The position numbers and the translations under genes were made by a program. From Vanilla planifolia (lineage: Eukaryota; Streptophyta; Magnoliopsida; Asparagales; Orchidaceae), in contig CM043870.1 of the NCBI GenBank assembly GCA_023846275.1, forward strand, positions 3,905,527-3,969,526: a stretch of DNA of 64,000 nt. The letters run 5' to 3'. Shown one piece after another: positions 25,831-38,861 of this stretch (position 1 is the stretch's first letter; each line of letters begins with the position of its first letter). The notes beneath the pieces were generated by a model. It made no database searches. It was given only the letters and a program-made list of their open reading frames with translations, and had not been told where the DNA came from.

Positions 25831-28800
25831 ACCAAACCTTGGCTCTGTAATAGTTGCTAAAAAAAGTTGAGTATATGATCCTTATATACACTTAGACATC
25901 TAATAATAAAAAAACTTAAATTTATGAATAAGAGTCATATTAATTATATATTAAACTTTCAACATTATTCTTGAGCTTATTTTCTCTTATATAAAATAAT
26001 TACAAATGTATTAGGTTTACTCAAAGTGGTTAAAAGAAATAACCCATGTTTATGGGCAATTGAGTATTATAGTCATGCAGTATGCTTCAATCTTATATAC
26101 ACCTTGTCTAATAGAAGTCTAAACAAAATGACTTTTTATTAGAATTCAATTGTGTTATCCAACATGGTTTGACCTTGTTGGCAATAGAGGGTTTTTTTTT
26201 GTTGACATCAGAGGTTGTGGCAATTTTATCATGTTTCATTAACATATCTCATAGGTTAAAAATCTTATTAAAGCATCTTCTTTAATTTGTTCCATGACAC
26301 AGAAAATTGTGTGTTAAAGAAATTAGTCTACAACTCAATTTAATCGTTGTTCAAATTTAGCTATTCAATATTTGTATCACTATTGCTTCTCTTATCCTTG
26401 TCCCTATCACTTAAAACCATTAAAATTGATTGCTAGAGTTTGGAGATTGAGCTTTCAATAGCTTGAAATAGAATCAATCCTTGTTTGATGGAGCTTTGAT
26501 CTATTCCAATGGAATCTTCTAAGTGATCTTCAAGATTTTTAAAACTTTATTTATATTAGTAAAATTTATAATCATAAAGTTCATTCAATGTATTTAAGGA
26601 TCCTTAGTTGTGGGAACATAATTATCCTCATTAAAATTAAAAATCCCTAAATGCAAGGTCTCGTGACTTCCCCAATACGGGGCATGTCAACTACATTAGA
26701 TTGGTTTTAGCTCTATGACAAGTATTACAACACCATGTATCTAAAAATTCCAATATGGATTAAAAAGAAGCTAGAGAAGTTCAAGAGCTTAGTTGCTTAT
26801 GACATTCAAATATAAACCAACCTTGTACGAGATGTGAAGACTTGTGACAAAGTTTAATTTTATAATCTCTTCTTTTGATAACTTCCAATCATATCTTGAT
26901 TTCGAAAATCAAAACATTAAATAATACATCGAGAATTGGTTTAAGAAACCATCACAATAAAAAATATAGTTATAGTTTTGTAATAATATGCTTTTTCTAA
27001 ATATTACAACTTTTTTTTTGAAATGTATGAATAGAACAAAATGTAACATGGTTCATGTCTTTGCATTATTTTTCATTTTTCATTTATATCAACTTAGTTC
27101 GATTCTTCCCTTTTGTTCTGAGGCGTACAAAACCTTGGATCAAAAACAAAATAAAGAAAAATATCTTACTGATATAATAATAATAATAAAAAGACATGAA
27201 CCATAGAGCTGCGCACAGGTGGTTTGGGTCGCTTTTGTTTATTGGTTCATTAATTCAATAGGTTATAGCAGTTGGATGCTGGTAGTATTGAAGTGCATAG
27301 GTGATGCAAGCCAGGGTTTGTCTCAAAGGTGCATGTTTAAGATGTCAATGATGTTGTTGCCCGATCTCATCATTGAGAGGTGGAAATAGGCATATTGGAG
27401 CATCAAATGTGAGGAAGGCTAAAGAACTTTCTCAAATAGTTTGTAGCCACAACTGTAATTGTGATAGCTCGAGTGCATGCAATTTTGCATGGCCTCCAAT
27501 GGTCAGACAAGAGTGAATGTTGGTTATCTTCAGGTGAGTAGGGATGTAGGACGTGGGTCATACTATTAGTAGCGACCAAATCTAAATTGGTGAAGGACGT
27601 GGAGTCAATGGTGGATCGTCATGCTCATTAGAACATCACAAAATAATCTCTAATACAAAACTAACAAAAGATGGGTAAGATGAAAACCTAAGGACAAATA
27701 AGAAGAAGGAGATGACAATAATGAGGATGAAAATAAATTTGAATAATAATCCCAAAAAACCATAATCACAATCTAAGGTTTTATATGTATTCATGATAAA
27801 AACAACTATAGTTTTTATTAAAAAAAATAAGACAGTAAAAAAAAACCATTCTTCTCTTTTTTCATTTAATGACAATTTTTTAAATAAAATACAATGCAAA
27901 GAATAAAAGAAAATTAATGAAAATGTCTCGTTAATAAAATAACATAAAAATACATAAAAATAATTAAAAACATCATATGAGTATCATACACAAACCATTA
28001 TAACTTATTAATGACTTAAACTATTACTAAAATTGAGAAAACAATGACAACCACATGTACGACTTTGATGTCAACCTTTTAATGCAACTTATCTTGTGTT
28101 AATAACTCTAAAAAAACAAATGATCTTCACCACAACATTTTGTGGGTCTTTTATTTATAGGTATTTACACAATGATGATCCACGATTGTTTCCTTCTATT
28201 ATACTAGAAGTATGATAAAGAGGATTGGATATTTAGTCGCATGAAGGTGCCAAACCATATCACATATCTATTCAAACACCTCTATAGCATGAAATGAGTG
28301 ATTTTAAGGGAGATATTGATGTGATAGAATCTAAAGCATCATCATTGCTTATTTGGGATTTTGCCAACCCTTGTGATATTGCTAGAGACTACATTCTTTT
28401 CATAGATTTTAGTAATTTTCTCCATTTTGTTTTATTATGTCAACTTTATTTATAATTGTACTTTTATTTGTGATGTACCTTGGTTTTGTTCTAACTTGGG
28501 TGCATTAGATTTATCTAAAATAATGTATGAGCATCACATGTTTGTTAGTGTTTCTTAGGAGTTTATGTGAGTTTAGTTGGCTTTGGATAATTGGTATGGT
28601 TTTCATGCATTTTTTGGATTATTTTTTTCCAAATTATCTTCCATGATTTTTTATATTAAAAGTGCTACAAAATAATGAAAAAAAATAAAATTATTTTTAT
28701 AATAATTTCTTGGTGTATTTCAATACTTTTCTTGATCTCAATGAGTATGACTAATTTAAATGTTCAAATCGTAATAATTTCAAGACTTGTTAAAATCTAT

Positions 28801-28915
28801 GTTATCAAAATCCATGGATATCTTAGTTTTTTTTACTTCATGGTTTATTTAAGCTTCATAGTTAAGTTGATCTCTCACTTAATTTTTTTGCATTTTAACA
28901 ATCAATAAATTTCAA
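25831..28915. other. AT-rich intergenic DNA, no gene seen
   Basis: No convincing gene was found. The part at 27190-27600 is less AT-rich and may be decayed repeat sequence of unknown family. Confidence 0.5.
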
Positions 28916-29886
28916 AAATGATCCATCAAATTTTTTTGATCCATAATCTAAAGCTTTTAGATCCAACAATTTTTTCATCATGAGATCCAATCAAGATTTT
29001 AATACTAGATTATTAGGATTTAAAATTATAAAGTTGATATGAACACAACAAAAATAGAATCAGTAAGAATAATATTGACAAAATATATAAAAAAGATATA
29101 AAAAATAAATTTACATGATTCAAATCCTTTCAATCCAACTTTCAAAGGAAAAAAAATAAATGTCTATTATAGTTAAAGTAAAAAAATTAAAATATAAATT
29201 CACATAAGAATGAAACAAACACAATATAATGCCATAATATTGTAAATACAAAAAAATATTACTTTGTTGACAAAAAAAAGATCATTTAATCTCTTTCAAA
29301 AGAATTCATTTATTCTTACTCTTGTTTATTTCACTTCTATGAGCTTCATAATATTTATAAATTATAAATGTCATATTAAGTACTAAAAATTTTATATTCA
29401 TATTTAGATCATCATAATCATAATTTTCTTGAACATGATTATATATTTTATATGTAGACATATGGTAAATATTGCTTTTTAAAAAATTAACCAAAAGTAA
29501 GTTTTACATTTAAATTCATGTAATCATGGTATATGTGCATAATTTAGCTTAAAAATTCAATCCTTTGGCTTCCACTTGAAATTCTATCATAAAATCAACA
29601 AAAGATTTGCTTGTATCAATCCAAATATCCATGTTATTATCCCAAAAAAACTCAAATTATTTTCACAAGCAAAAAACTAAATCATTTATTCAAATGCAAT
29701 GACCAATAAAGGTTTAGAGTATTTTTTGTTCATATTTAGATCACCACAATCTTTACTTTCTTAGATATGATATTATATTTTACAATAAGACATATTACAA
29801 ATATCATTTTTAAAAAATTAATAAAATTAATCTTATATTTAAATTGATGTAATGATGATATGTGGGAATAGTTTAGATTAAAAATT

Positions 29887-29888
<2 letters not shown>

Positions 29889-29978
<90 letters not shown>
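29889..29978. repeat. (AT)n microsatellite, about 45 repeats
   Basis: A pure AT run lies about 290 bases downstream of the copy A stop codon. Copy B has a shorter pure run at the equivalent place (59931-59997), so the microsatellite predates the duplication and has changed length since. Confidence 0.95.
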
Positions 29979-29980
<2 letters not shown>

Positions 29981-30122
29981 CACAAAAATCTTGAAATTTT
30001 TGTCCAAGGAGGGACAAAAATTTATTTATTCAAATGCAACGAGCGATAGATGTTTCCATAAGACAAACATGTTAGAGATTAGGATACAGCATAATTTGGC
30101 ACGGAACACGTGAACAATCACA

Positions 30123-30128
30123 TTTATT
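30123..30128 (-). terminator. candidate polyadenylation signal of SKS copy A
   Basis: AATAAA on the minus strand lies about 140 bases past the stop codon. The same hexamer in the same context is kept in copy B at 60228-60233. Confidence 0.5.
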
Positions 30129-31739
30129 AAACCAAACTGATCTGCATCGACCCAAGTAATGATCAAGTGAATGCTGGAGATGGAGCTGGTGTAGAAGCAG
30201 CAGCAAAAATCCCTACAAAAGAAGCATATACTGCAAGCTTAAAGCAGGAAATAATATAATCGAATCATCAAATGGCTAAAACAACAGATGTCGAGGTCAA
30301 ACCGCAGCGGAGAAGATTCATCGGTGGAGGCTTTTCTTTAGCTGGGTTGGTGTCTGCATCAAGCACCCTCACATAAAGCTCTTGCCCAAAGCACCAGTTG
30401 TGTAGTAACTGTGAACGCAAGTTCCACATCCCCGGATTATCCATGTACACGTACACTGTTGTCCATCCCTTGGGATATACCTGTAACACGACAAGCACCA
30501 CTTGTGTTTTATATTATGCATCTTATCAATAAGAGAACGAGGAAGGTGATCGGATTTTGTACCTGAACTGTGGATCGCACGATAGGATCAACTATGTTGT
30601 ACGTATCTCTTGAAGCAGGGCTCCACTCTCCATCACCAAACCTGAAACACAAAATCAATCGTGTCAAGAGCTAAACGCACACACAATAATCTCACCGTGT
30701 CAAACGACCTACCCGACAACGAAGAACCCGTACCCATCCAGATGCCAGGAGTTGTAGATATTGAGGTCGTTGACGAACACGATCTCCAACCAGCCCTTGT
30801 GGATTCCGCTCGCGACGAAGTTTCCCTGCTCAAAATCCTTTTTGGTGGAGTTCACTGGGAATTCGTCGAGCCGGTACACGCCTGCACCGTCGGCGAGGTA
30901 GTCAGCGAGCTTGAGCGGCGTCGTGGGGGTTGTGTAACTCACGTTGTTGATGGCATAGTAGTGGAAGAAGGAGGCGAGCACCGCGTCGGAGCCGACAAGT
31001 ATGAAAGTTTGGGAGATGGTCGCGTTGGTCACGTTGAAGGAGCCCTGTGGGTTTGGCCTGGCCGCCGCGGCCGTCATGTTGGATCGTATGGACCGTGCTT
31101 GGTTGATGGAGAAGGTCGGGTGAGTGGGGGATGGGCCCGCGGGGAGGGGTCCGCTGGGTTGGGTGGTTGAGCCGCGGTAATGGAGTACTGCAACTCCGTT
31201 AAGATCATCATTTGGAGGCTCAGTGAATTGGGAGGGAGTGGCAGCTATGTAGTAGTCTGAGACAGGTCGGTCTGCGGTGACGAGAACAGAATAGGATTGC
31301 CCGACATGTACGTCGAGAGAGTCCAAAACGATTTGCTGAGTGTAAGAGCCCTCTGTTTCGACCAAAACTAACTTATGGTCTTGTATTCGAAAGTTGAAGC
31401 TTAGTTTAGAACCAACGTTGGAGATTCTGAATCTATATGTTTTTCCTGCATTGAATTCATTCAAGAAGAAGAAATAAACACAGTTATATGCATATTTTCA
31501 TGTTACATTTTGTTTTGTAACCTTAGACATATTAGAAAATAAACTTAATTAAGAAATGATAAAAATTTGTTGGCATAAATGAAACTTTTAGGGAATTAAA
31601 TTTATTACCGGCCAAGTGATTGATCAAAATTAGTTATGGGTAATAAATATGTGTTTGTAGTGATCAAATTTAGTTAAATCAATATTTGTATCAAATTAGT
31701 TTTGATTAAAGTTAATTTAAATCTAAAGCATTTTTAAGC

Positions 31740-31749
31740 TATATATATA

Positions 31750-31791
<42 letters not shown>
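31740..31791. repeat. (TA)n microsatellite in the copia LTR
   Basis: A TA run lies in the left LTR of the intron-4 copia element. The other LTR and the copy B element have only short TA runs at the same place. Confidence 0.85.
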
Positions 31792-31795
<4 letters not shown>

Positions 31796-32221
31796 TAACA
31801 TTGTATTTAACATGAAAATTTATTAAAGAATTTAATTTTTTATTAAATGTATTGTGTTCATCTTCTATCTTAAATCAATACTACTGTTTGAAATATTTTT
31901 CTTGTGATAAGATAGTATGAGAGCACTAAGGAAGATCTTGTAAAGATGACAAATATTGTACTATTTATTTCTCATCTTAAGAAAAGTATGATAATATGAA
32001 TATATAAATAAAAGTGCTATTTGAGAGATTATTGATAAATGATATGAAGAGGTTTAAAATGAAGGCAACCCTTACATAAAATCAAAAGACGACATTTATT
32101 GAGTGAAGAAAGAAAGATAAGAAAACACTTTTGTATTTATTAAAGCTTAGAAGAGGCCAAATTTGACAATGTGACTAGTGCAAAAAAGGCAAAGTTTGGG
32201 AGATCTTACAAAATGTATTCA

Positions 32222-35212
32222 AAGGTTGTTATACCCGGTAAAATATTATAGGTTTAATCTTCAATAATTCAATTGTGGCTTGGATGATTTCAGATCGACA
32301 GTAGGATGAGCCAGGAGCTCAATTGGAGGCTATTGGAATTTCTGAAATTTTCTGGGGATTTTTCGGAGCACCGAGATTTTTTTTAAAAACCGGAATTTGG
32401 ATTTTTCCTTTTACCGCGCGTGAACCGGACCGGAGCGGTTCAGCGAAGGCGGGGCGGTTCGCCGAGGTGCATTTGCGCGTGCGTTTGGATAAGCCGCGGA
32501 TAAGCGGATCGGACGGATGAGATCAGCGGTGGAGATTAACCGGCTGATCGGGTGTTAAGCGGCGTTTTTGGAAGGTCAACCGGCGCTTAATGGGTCTTAA
32601 CGGGTTATTACCGGTTTAAGCTGGGTATTTAACCTGATTTGTTCGGCTGTTAGGGTTTCGAACGGCGGCTAGAGGCGAGGTGTTCGCGACGAACGGCGGT
32701 AATTTCCGGCAGCCTTCCAAGGGGCTTTTGGTAACCGGAGGTTCGCGGGACAGAGGCGAGCATTTTGGTACCGGTTTCGTTCGGCGAGGAGCTGCGGTTG
32801 ATCGCGTGCGAGCTTCACCGTCGCCGGCGACGAGCAAAGGTAGGAAATTCAGTTTTAAATTAGTTAATTAGTAGAAATTAAAAGCATGGAATATTTTGCT
32901 TAATGAACACAAGCATGTGGATGAAAAATCAGACTTAGTTGAATGCTAATCTGCGTCTTTTACAATTTTTGGATTTTTGGAAAATTTCCATTTCGTCGGA
33001 AAATTTAGTTAATGCTTAGGAACATGTTAGGGATTTGTATTATCAGTTTGCCATTGAATTAGTTAATTAATTGTTGGATTAATCTTACGACAATGGCGTA
33101 CGGGCGAACTCATTCGGCGGAAATTTTAAATTAGTGGCATTATTGAAACATTAGGATAGTACGAACATCGAATTTTGTTTCTCCTTGTTCGCGTTCGCCG
33201 GAAATCGACGGAAGGAATTGGATTGGTCGGCGATTGCTTCAGTTAGGGTTCGCGGGCGTCGGACCGAGGAAGGAGAAGGGTTTAGATTAATTACGAATTT
33301 ATTTAAGTAATTAATGGTATTTATATAATATTTATTAGTAATTATATTTATTTAAGCATCGACCGATTAACGGATTATTAAAGAATTTGGTTCGGCGGTG
33401 TCGCGGTTCAGCGCGAGGGTTCCGAACCGGCAGCGAAAACCGGTTCAGCGGGATTCGGCGCGGAGGAAAATTTAATTTGGAAGTTAAATCCGAATTTTCA
33501 GAAAAAGGATATATGTGGAATTTAAATTTTATTCGGAAATTTATTCCGAATTTCGGAAAATGGATAAAAGGCATAACTTGATTTTGGAAATTAAAATTTC
33601 CTGAAGTGAGGAAGAGGTGATTTTTGGAAATCACGTAGCCAAGTTGAAATTGACTGTTGGAAATTACCCATAAATTCAGTGCAGCTGGATCAGTTGGAAG
33701 GAAGTGTGACACTTGGGTGTTACCAGAATAGTCAGAATTTTGGTACAGTTTGTGTTGCTTGGATGACAATGACATGGATTGAGTCAGTTTACTCAGTGTT
33801 GGCATATTTCATGGATTGGCATACTGGACCGGACTACTATAGGCCCTATATGATGCTTTAGGGTAGTTGTGGTAGGTAACTGTGCGGTACATACTTAACT
33901 TTCACAGTATACATGTGGACTGGTATGCGCCTTATTGTATCTGGACACATGTTGCCGAATCTTGGAGTTAGAGCTGGCAATGACTGTAGGGGCGTGGCTT
34001 CTATGGAAATTGTTGGGAGAGGACTTCTTGTGACGGTGGCTGAGTCGATCTCTTCTGGTCCACGAGTGTAGGCCTGCGCGCCTGAGAGTGGCAGTGGCAG
34101 GGGTGACTCACCGTGGCTAGCCAAGTGTATAGGCCTGCGTGCCTGAGGGTCGCAGGGGTGTCTCACGTTGGCTAGAGATCTATGTGACTGGTTCTGTCTA
34201 TAGTCTCCAGAAGATTGATTGACGAGAGACGCTGCGGTGTCGGGTGCTAGGCGTTGTGATGCGTGCCCAGAGATGGGCGTGTCCCGTTGGCATGCTTTGC
34301 CTAGGCGCCATGCGTGCGCAGAGATGGGCGTGTCCCGCTGGTATGCTGCCTGGGAGCACAGAGGAGAGCTACTCTGGTGTGACTGGGGGTGACTGTGGTT
34401 GGTCAGAGTCTGGGACTGAGAGTGCCTTTCCACCCTACATTGTTATGCTGTATTCCTATACTCTTGCTATTATCCTTCTCTTGCATGTGAGTTTTTACTA
34501 GCTGTCTTTCCTACTGGGCGTAGCTCACTCCTTTATTATCTATATTTTTCCAGCGGCTCGACAGCCTTGACGCCACCCAGATTAGGTGGGATCGTGGTCA
34601 GCAGGCTAGTGGAGGATATCTGATCTGTGATTTTCTGAGACATTTTGGTTAGTGTGATTGATACTATTGGATGTATTCAGGGAGACTGTTATTCTTATGT
34701 CATGTAATATGTGAGGGTGATTCTGACTTATGTATCTAGTTGGATGATATTGTATTTGTTGGACTTGGATCTTATTCTTGTGATGTAGTTTCCATTCACT
34801 GTTTTACTTTATTGTCTTGGTGGTATAGTGTGTGGAGTGCCATATTTTATCTGAAGATGTTATGTATTTTATTTTTTATGGTGAGGTCATTACATGACTA
34901 TGGAACTTAACCGTGGGGATTCAGACTTCTATTAGATCGGTTCTCCTACCGGTATGGGTTAGGAGTATGGGGTCTAGTAGGAGTAACATTGCGCGAGTCC
35001 ATCTGTTAATTCAGGAGTCATGAACCTGATTTGACGGTGTACCCGGGAGATGGGATCCACATTGTTAAGGAAAGTAAGTGTGTAATGATGTGTTATATCC
35101 TATGTTTTTCGTAGGCTACTCAGGTTGGTATGGGACGATCTGAGCTGTCTATATGTAAAAAAAAAAAATATGCCAAAAATCAGCCTAGGAAAAAATGGGG
35201 TGTAACAAAGGT
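32222..35212 (+). repeat. solo LTR of the Tekay-type family, with target duplication, in intron 4 of SKS copy A
   Basis: The LTR is 32227-35207 (2981 bp). It starts tgttatacccggtaaaa and ends ggggtgtaaca, with perfect 5-bp duplications aaggt at 32222-32226 and 35208-35212. It is the same family as the LTRs of the element at 48994-59655, but it has many substitutions and length differences, including in the promoter region. It is inserted in the gag remnant of the copia element and is absent from copy B, so it arrived after the gene duplication or was lost from B. No internal region remains. Frames within it are not genes. Confidence 0.93.
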
Positions 35213-38200
35213 GATATCAAAATTAAAATGATACGTCTTTAAACCATTCTTGATATGGTTTGAAGCATGCTCAAAACAAAGTAAATGACTAAGAAAATTT
35301 TTGTAGAGGCAGTCAATTCTACAATTTATTTGTTGAATAAATATGTAACAAAGAATTTGGAATGACTAATTCCACAAAATGCATGAAATAGATTCAAGCC
35401 AAATGTATCACACTTTAAAATTGCATAACCTATGCACACTTACCTCATAAAAAAGATCAAGTTAAATAATAAGAATATTTCATACATTTTTATTGACTAT
35501 GATTTATAATCTAAAGCATAAAATTTTATAAATCAAAAGAGAAGAAAATTATTATAAGTTGTAATGTGAAATTTCGTAAAGATAACATATGAAATTAAAA
35601 AAAATAATATAGTAATTAGATAAGAAGAAGAATAAATTATTAAGAAAAGTAGAGAAGTGGCACTAATATTATCTCCTACATAATCATCATTAGATGAAGA
35701 TAATTCTACTATGCAAACACACTAGAAGCATTCCTGATCTATATAAGATAACGAGTCCTTTTAATTTTATTTGTCTTTTTGCTAATGAAAAAAGTATTAC
35801 TTTTGATAATGCAACAAAAAATGAGACTAGAAGAAGACTATGAATTAAGAGATAATTTCTATTGAAAAAAATAAAATATGAAAGCTTACTAATTTATCAA
35901 GAAGATATGAACCCCTTTTGATATAAAGTGATTTTATAAAGTTAATGAGAATATACGATAATATATTTAAAAATACTGGAATGACTCATAGCAAAACATT
36001 ATATACAAAAGGTTAGGATGGATTACAATGAAGTTTTTGCTCCCGTTGTTCAAATAAAAAATATTCAATTGATACTTATAATAAAGACTCAAAATAAATG
36101 ACATGCTTTTCAACTTGATATAAAATAAATTTTTCTAAATGGCTATTTAGAGGAATATATTTATATTGAATAGTCTATGGTCTATGTCAAAGAAAGACAA
36201 GAAGGAAAAATTTTGAAATTAAAGAAAACACTTTGACTTAAAACAAACACCACAAATCTAGAACTAAAGAACTTACTCATATTTTAAAGATAATGAATTA
36301 ATTTAATGTCGTTATGAACATGCTCTATATATGAAACAACTGAAAGCATAAATATATACTTATTTTTTGTATGTGATTAACTTTATTTTTTTAAGAAATT
36401 GTTCAAGATTAATTGAAGAATTCAAAAAAAAACTATGACAGAAGTTTAAAATGACAAAAATGTGTTTAATCTCATACTTTCTTAGATTAGAATTTAAACA
36501 ACTTGATGATTGCTTATTTGTTACAAAGTAGCATTTCATAAATAAGGCTAATAAAATGTTTACAATGGAAGATTATACTTTAGTCAATACACCAATTGAT
36601 TATAATGTAAAATTATCATGGTATGATAATGACAATGTAGTAAATCCTATTCTATAAAATTTGATAAAATATTTATGATATTTGACTTAACAATATGAGA
36701 CATTGTTTATGGAGTTGGATTAGCAAGTTGATTTTTGGACGAACCAAAAGAATAATATTGGAAAAACAAAAAAAAAAAGATTCTATACTAAATTTGAGGT
36801 GCATTAAATTGTGTTAAGTTTTATTCATATTCAACATATTTTAACTTATTTGCTACTCAGATAGTGATTTGGATGGATACATGGATGATCAAAAAATACC
36901 TTTGGGTATAATTTATATTAGAAATATTGTATTCTCATTTATCTTTATGATGCAATTTATTGTCACACTTTCAACTTGTGAAGTAGAATATGCTTTAGCT
37001 TCTACTTGTATTAGTCATGTTATATTGCTTAAAAATAGTTAAAAAAAATTCAAGAAGTATAAGACAAAGCAACAAAAATTTATATTCATAGTAAATATGT
37101 TATTGTATGGGAAAAGAATCCAATATATCACATAAGGAATAAATATATTGATATTCATTTCATTCAATTTGTGAGCATGTGAAGAATAAAGATGTATAGT
37201 TAACTTATATAAATACAAAAGATTAAGTTGTATTTTTACCAAACTATTTGTGATGGGCATTTTCAACAAATTCATGAGGTTATTTGGAATAATATATAGA
37301 ATATAATTTTTAAAAGAGGGTGTTAAAAAATGAACATAATTAAAAATGATCAAAGTTAGGTGACATAAATGAATCATTTAAAGATTTTAAGTTGATTATC
37401 ACCAAAGTTAATTAAAAGTCATATGATTAGTTGAAATAAATTGTGAGTCATAAATATGTGATAGTATTGATCAAATTTAATTGATTAATTATTTGTATTA
37501 GATTAATTGTAATAAAATTATTTTAAATCTAGAAGTTTCTTGAGATTACATATATATGTAGTTATAATATTATATTTAACATGAATTTTAATGAAAAAGT
37601 TTAATTTTTTATTTTTTTTATCTTGTTCATCTTCATTCTTAAATTTGAATTATTGTTTAAAATACTCTTCTTAGAACATGACAATTACTCGATGGTATAA
37701 CATTAGAAATCATGAATTGTTCTCACCTTCTTCAACTTCAAACGATTCGTGCGGGTAACGGAAAGGGTTTTTGAAGGGCATCTTGCTGTTGATCAGCATA
37801 CAAAGCCTATCAATTGGTCCACCTTGAACTTGTAGACGAAATATTCGACGAGCAAGCTAAATCACAACAATTTATCAAACACAAATCTTCAGAAACTCTA
37901 CTTTTCCATCCAAAACAACTCTCCAAAATACATTCTTTCGTGTTCTTCTTTTACCTTGTAATTGAAATAGCTCCAATCTCCAATGAGAAGGTCGAATTCT
38001 TCTTCCGGCTTCTCAAACGGCTCGGCAATGACTTCTCTGTTATTGACTCTGATAGGTCCAAAGCCACCTGCGGATTTCTGGAAATTGATGGAGGGGAAGT
38101 AGAAGAAGCTTCCTATTTGATCCTTCACCTGGAAAGCATAGGTCCAATTATTTCCTGGTTCAATGGGCAGTTCGTTCCAGAAACTCCATCCTGCCATGAG

Positions 38201-38626
38201 TTCAGCCTTTGCTGTATGCCGTTCCTTGGATCAACAGAGAACATGCTTCAGGCGAGGAAAAAAACAGGGTAATCGAGAGCTGAGACAAATGCTTACCAGG
38301 TCATGAGGAGAGGTTCGTCAAGGTTGTTGAAGACGTTGACGTAAATGTTGTCGTTGGTTGTCGAGTTGATTACCGGTCCGGGGAAGCGGCCGTTGACGAC
38401 GATCACCTGGAAGAGACAGAGAGGTGAGAATTCGATGAGGAATGTGAGAAAGATGGCGAGGTGTTAACGTGGCTGTCCGTACGGGTTGATTTGAGCCAAG
38501 CGGTCGGATGTTGTTATCGAAGGAAACGTTTCAGGTGAGGAAGATGTCCGCGGCATGCGCGACGTATGAGAAGAGGAGAAGGAGGAAGGGGACGACGAGG
38601 AGGTAGCGGAGGCGGGTGGCGGCCAT

Positions 38627-38828
38627 GTTACCGTAGGGTAGGCTGCTGTATGCCGGGCTCGAGAGCTTCGTGTGATGGATCGGAGATGTGGGATGGGCTG
38701 GGCTGGGCTTTAAATCAATGGGATAAAATAATGGGGCGCCGGCCGATTCTTTAATAAATATTTAAATTGATATCAAGCCGTTTTTGTGCTAAGTCAACCC
38801 GTTTAACGAAAGATCTTAAATTACTATT

Positions 38829-38861
<33 letters not shown>

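Larger units (their letters stand above)
28920..30267. repeat. 3' flank of SKS copy A, left part of the tandem duplication
   Basis: This AT-rich flank aligns with the flank of copy B, which is split there by the Tekay element into 48690-48993 and 59656-60356. Shared phrases include 'actagattattaggattta', 'gatcatttaatctct', 'aaaaattttatattcata' and 'caacaaaagatttgcttgta'. To the left of about 28920 (copy A) and 48690 (copy B) the similarity stops, which marks one end of the duplicated unit. Confidence 0.65.
31525..37678 (+). mobile_element. decayed Ty1/copia element in intron 4 of SKS copy A (fossil, nested)
   Basis: LTR-like ends lie at about 31525-31905 and 37321-37678. They share 'gatcaaa-ttag', 'tataatattatatttaacat' and 'gtttaattttttatt', and the right one starts tgtta after a purine-rich tract. 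A degenerate Met-tRNA-type primer site follows the left LTR. Between them, read on the plus strand, are remnants of gag, integrase (about 35.2-35.5 kb), reverse transcriptase (about 36.0-36.25 kb, EVFAPVVQ and AFLNG-like text) and RNase H (about 36.85-37.05 kb). It is badly broken, with many interruptions. A gypsy solo LTR (32227-35207) is nested in its gag part. A related remnant sits in intron 4 of copy B. Confidence 0.75.
30268..38626 (-). pseudogene. SKS / L-ascorbate-oxidase-homologue-like gene, copy A (broken)
   Basis: Seven exons follow GT-AG rules: 38483-38626, 38297-38406, 37955-38224, 37727-37856, 30713-31445, 30563-30641 and 30268-30480. Family members are secreted, pectin- or wall-associated cupredoxin proteins, and the closest in style are pollen NTP303/Bp10. 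Exon 1 encodes a signal peptide (MAATRLRYLLVVPFLLLLF). Exon 3 has DQIGSFFYFPS, exon 5 has LDVHVGQSYSVLVTAD and SWHLDGYGFFVVG, and exon 7 has PGMWNLRSQLL. The copper-binding HxH and HCH motifs of true oxidases are absent, as is normal for SKS. Two lesions break it: TGA at 38531-38533 replaces the conserved Trp codon of exon 1, and one base is missing near 38163 in exon 3 relative to copy B. All splice sites and the other exons are intact, so loss is recent. Intron 4 is 6281 bp because of insertions. Confidence 0.88.

Noticed and set aside
30661-31170. 169-residue plus-strand frame
   Set aside because: It is antisense to exon 5 of SKS copy A. The related frames on the copy B antisense strand are also shadows.
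33858-34433. 191-residue minus-strand frame
   Set aside because: It lies wholly inside the solo LTR 32227-35207. Similar short frames occur in the other LTRs at 50872-51277 and 58470-58875, and its composition reflects the LTR's GC-rich tandem block.
30268-38626. SKS copy A as a functional gene with a large intron
   Set aside because: The exon 1 TGA and exon 3 one-base loss both fall in conserved coding sequence, and no alternative splice choice that avoids them was seen.
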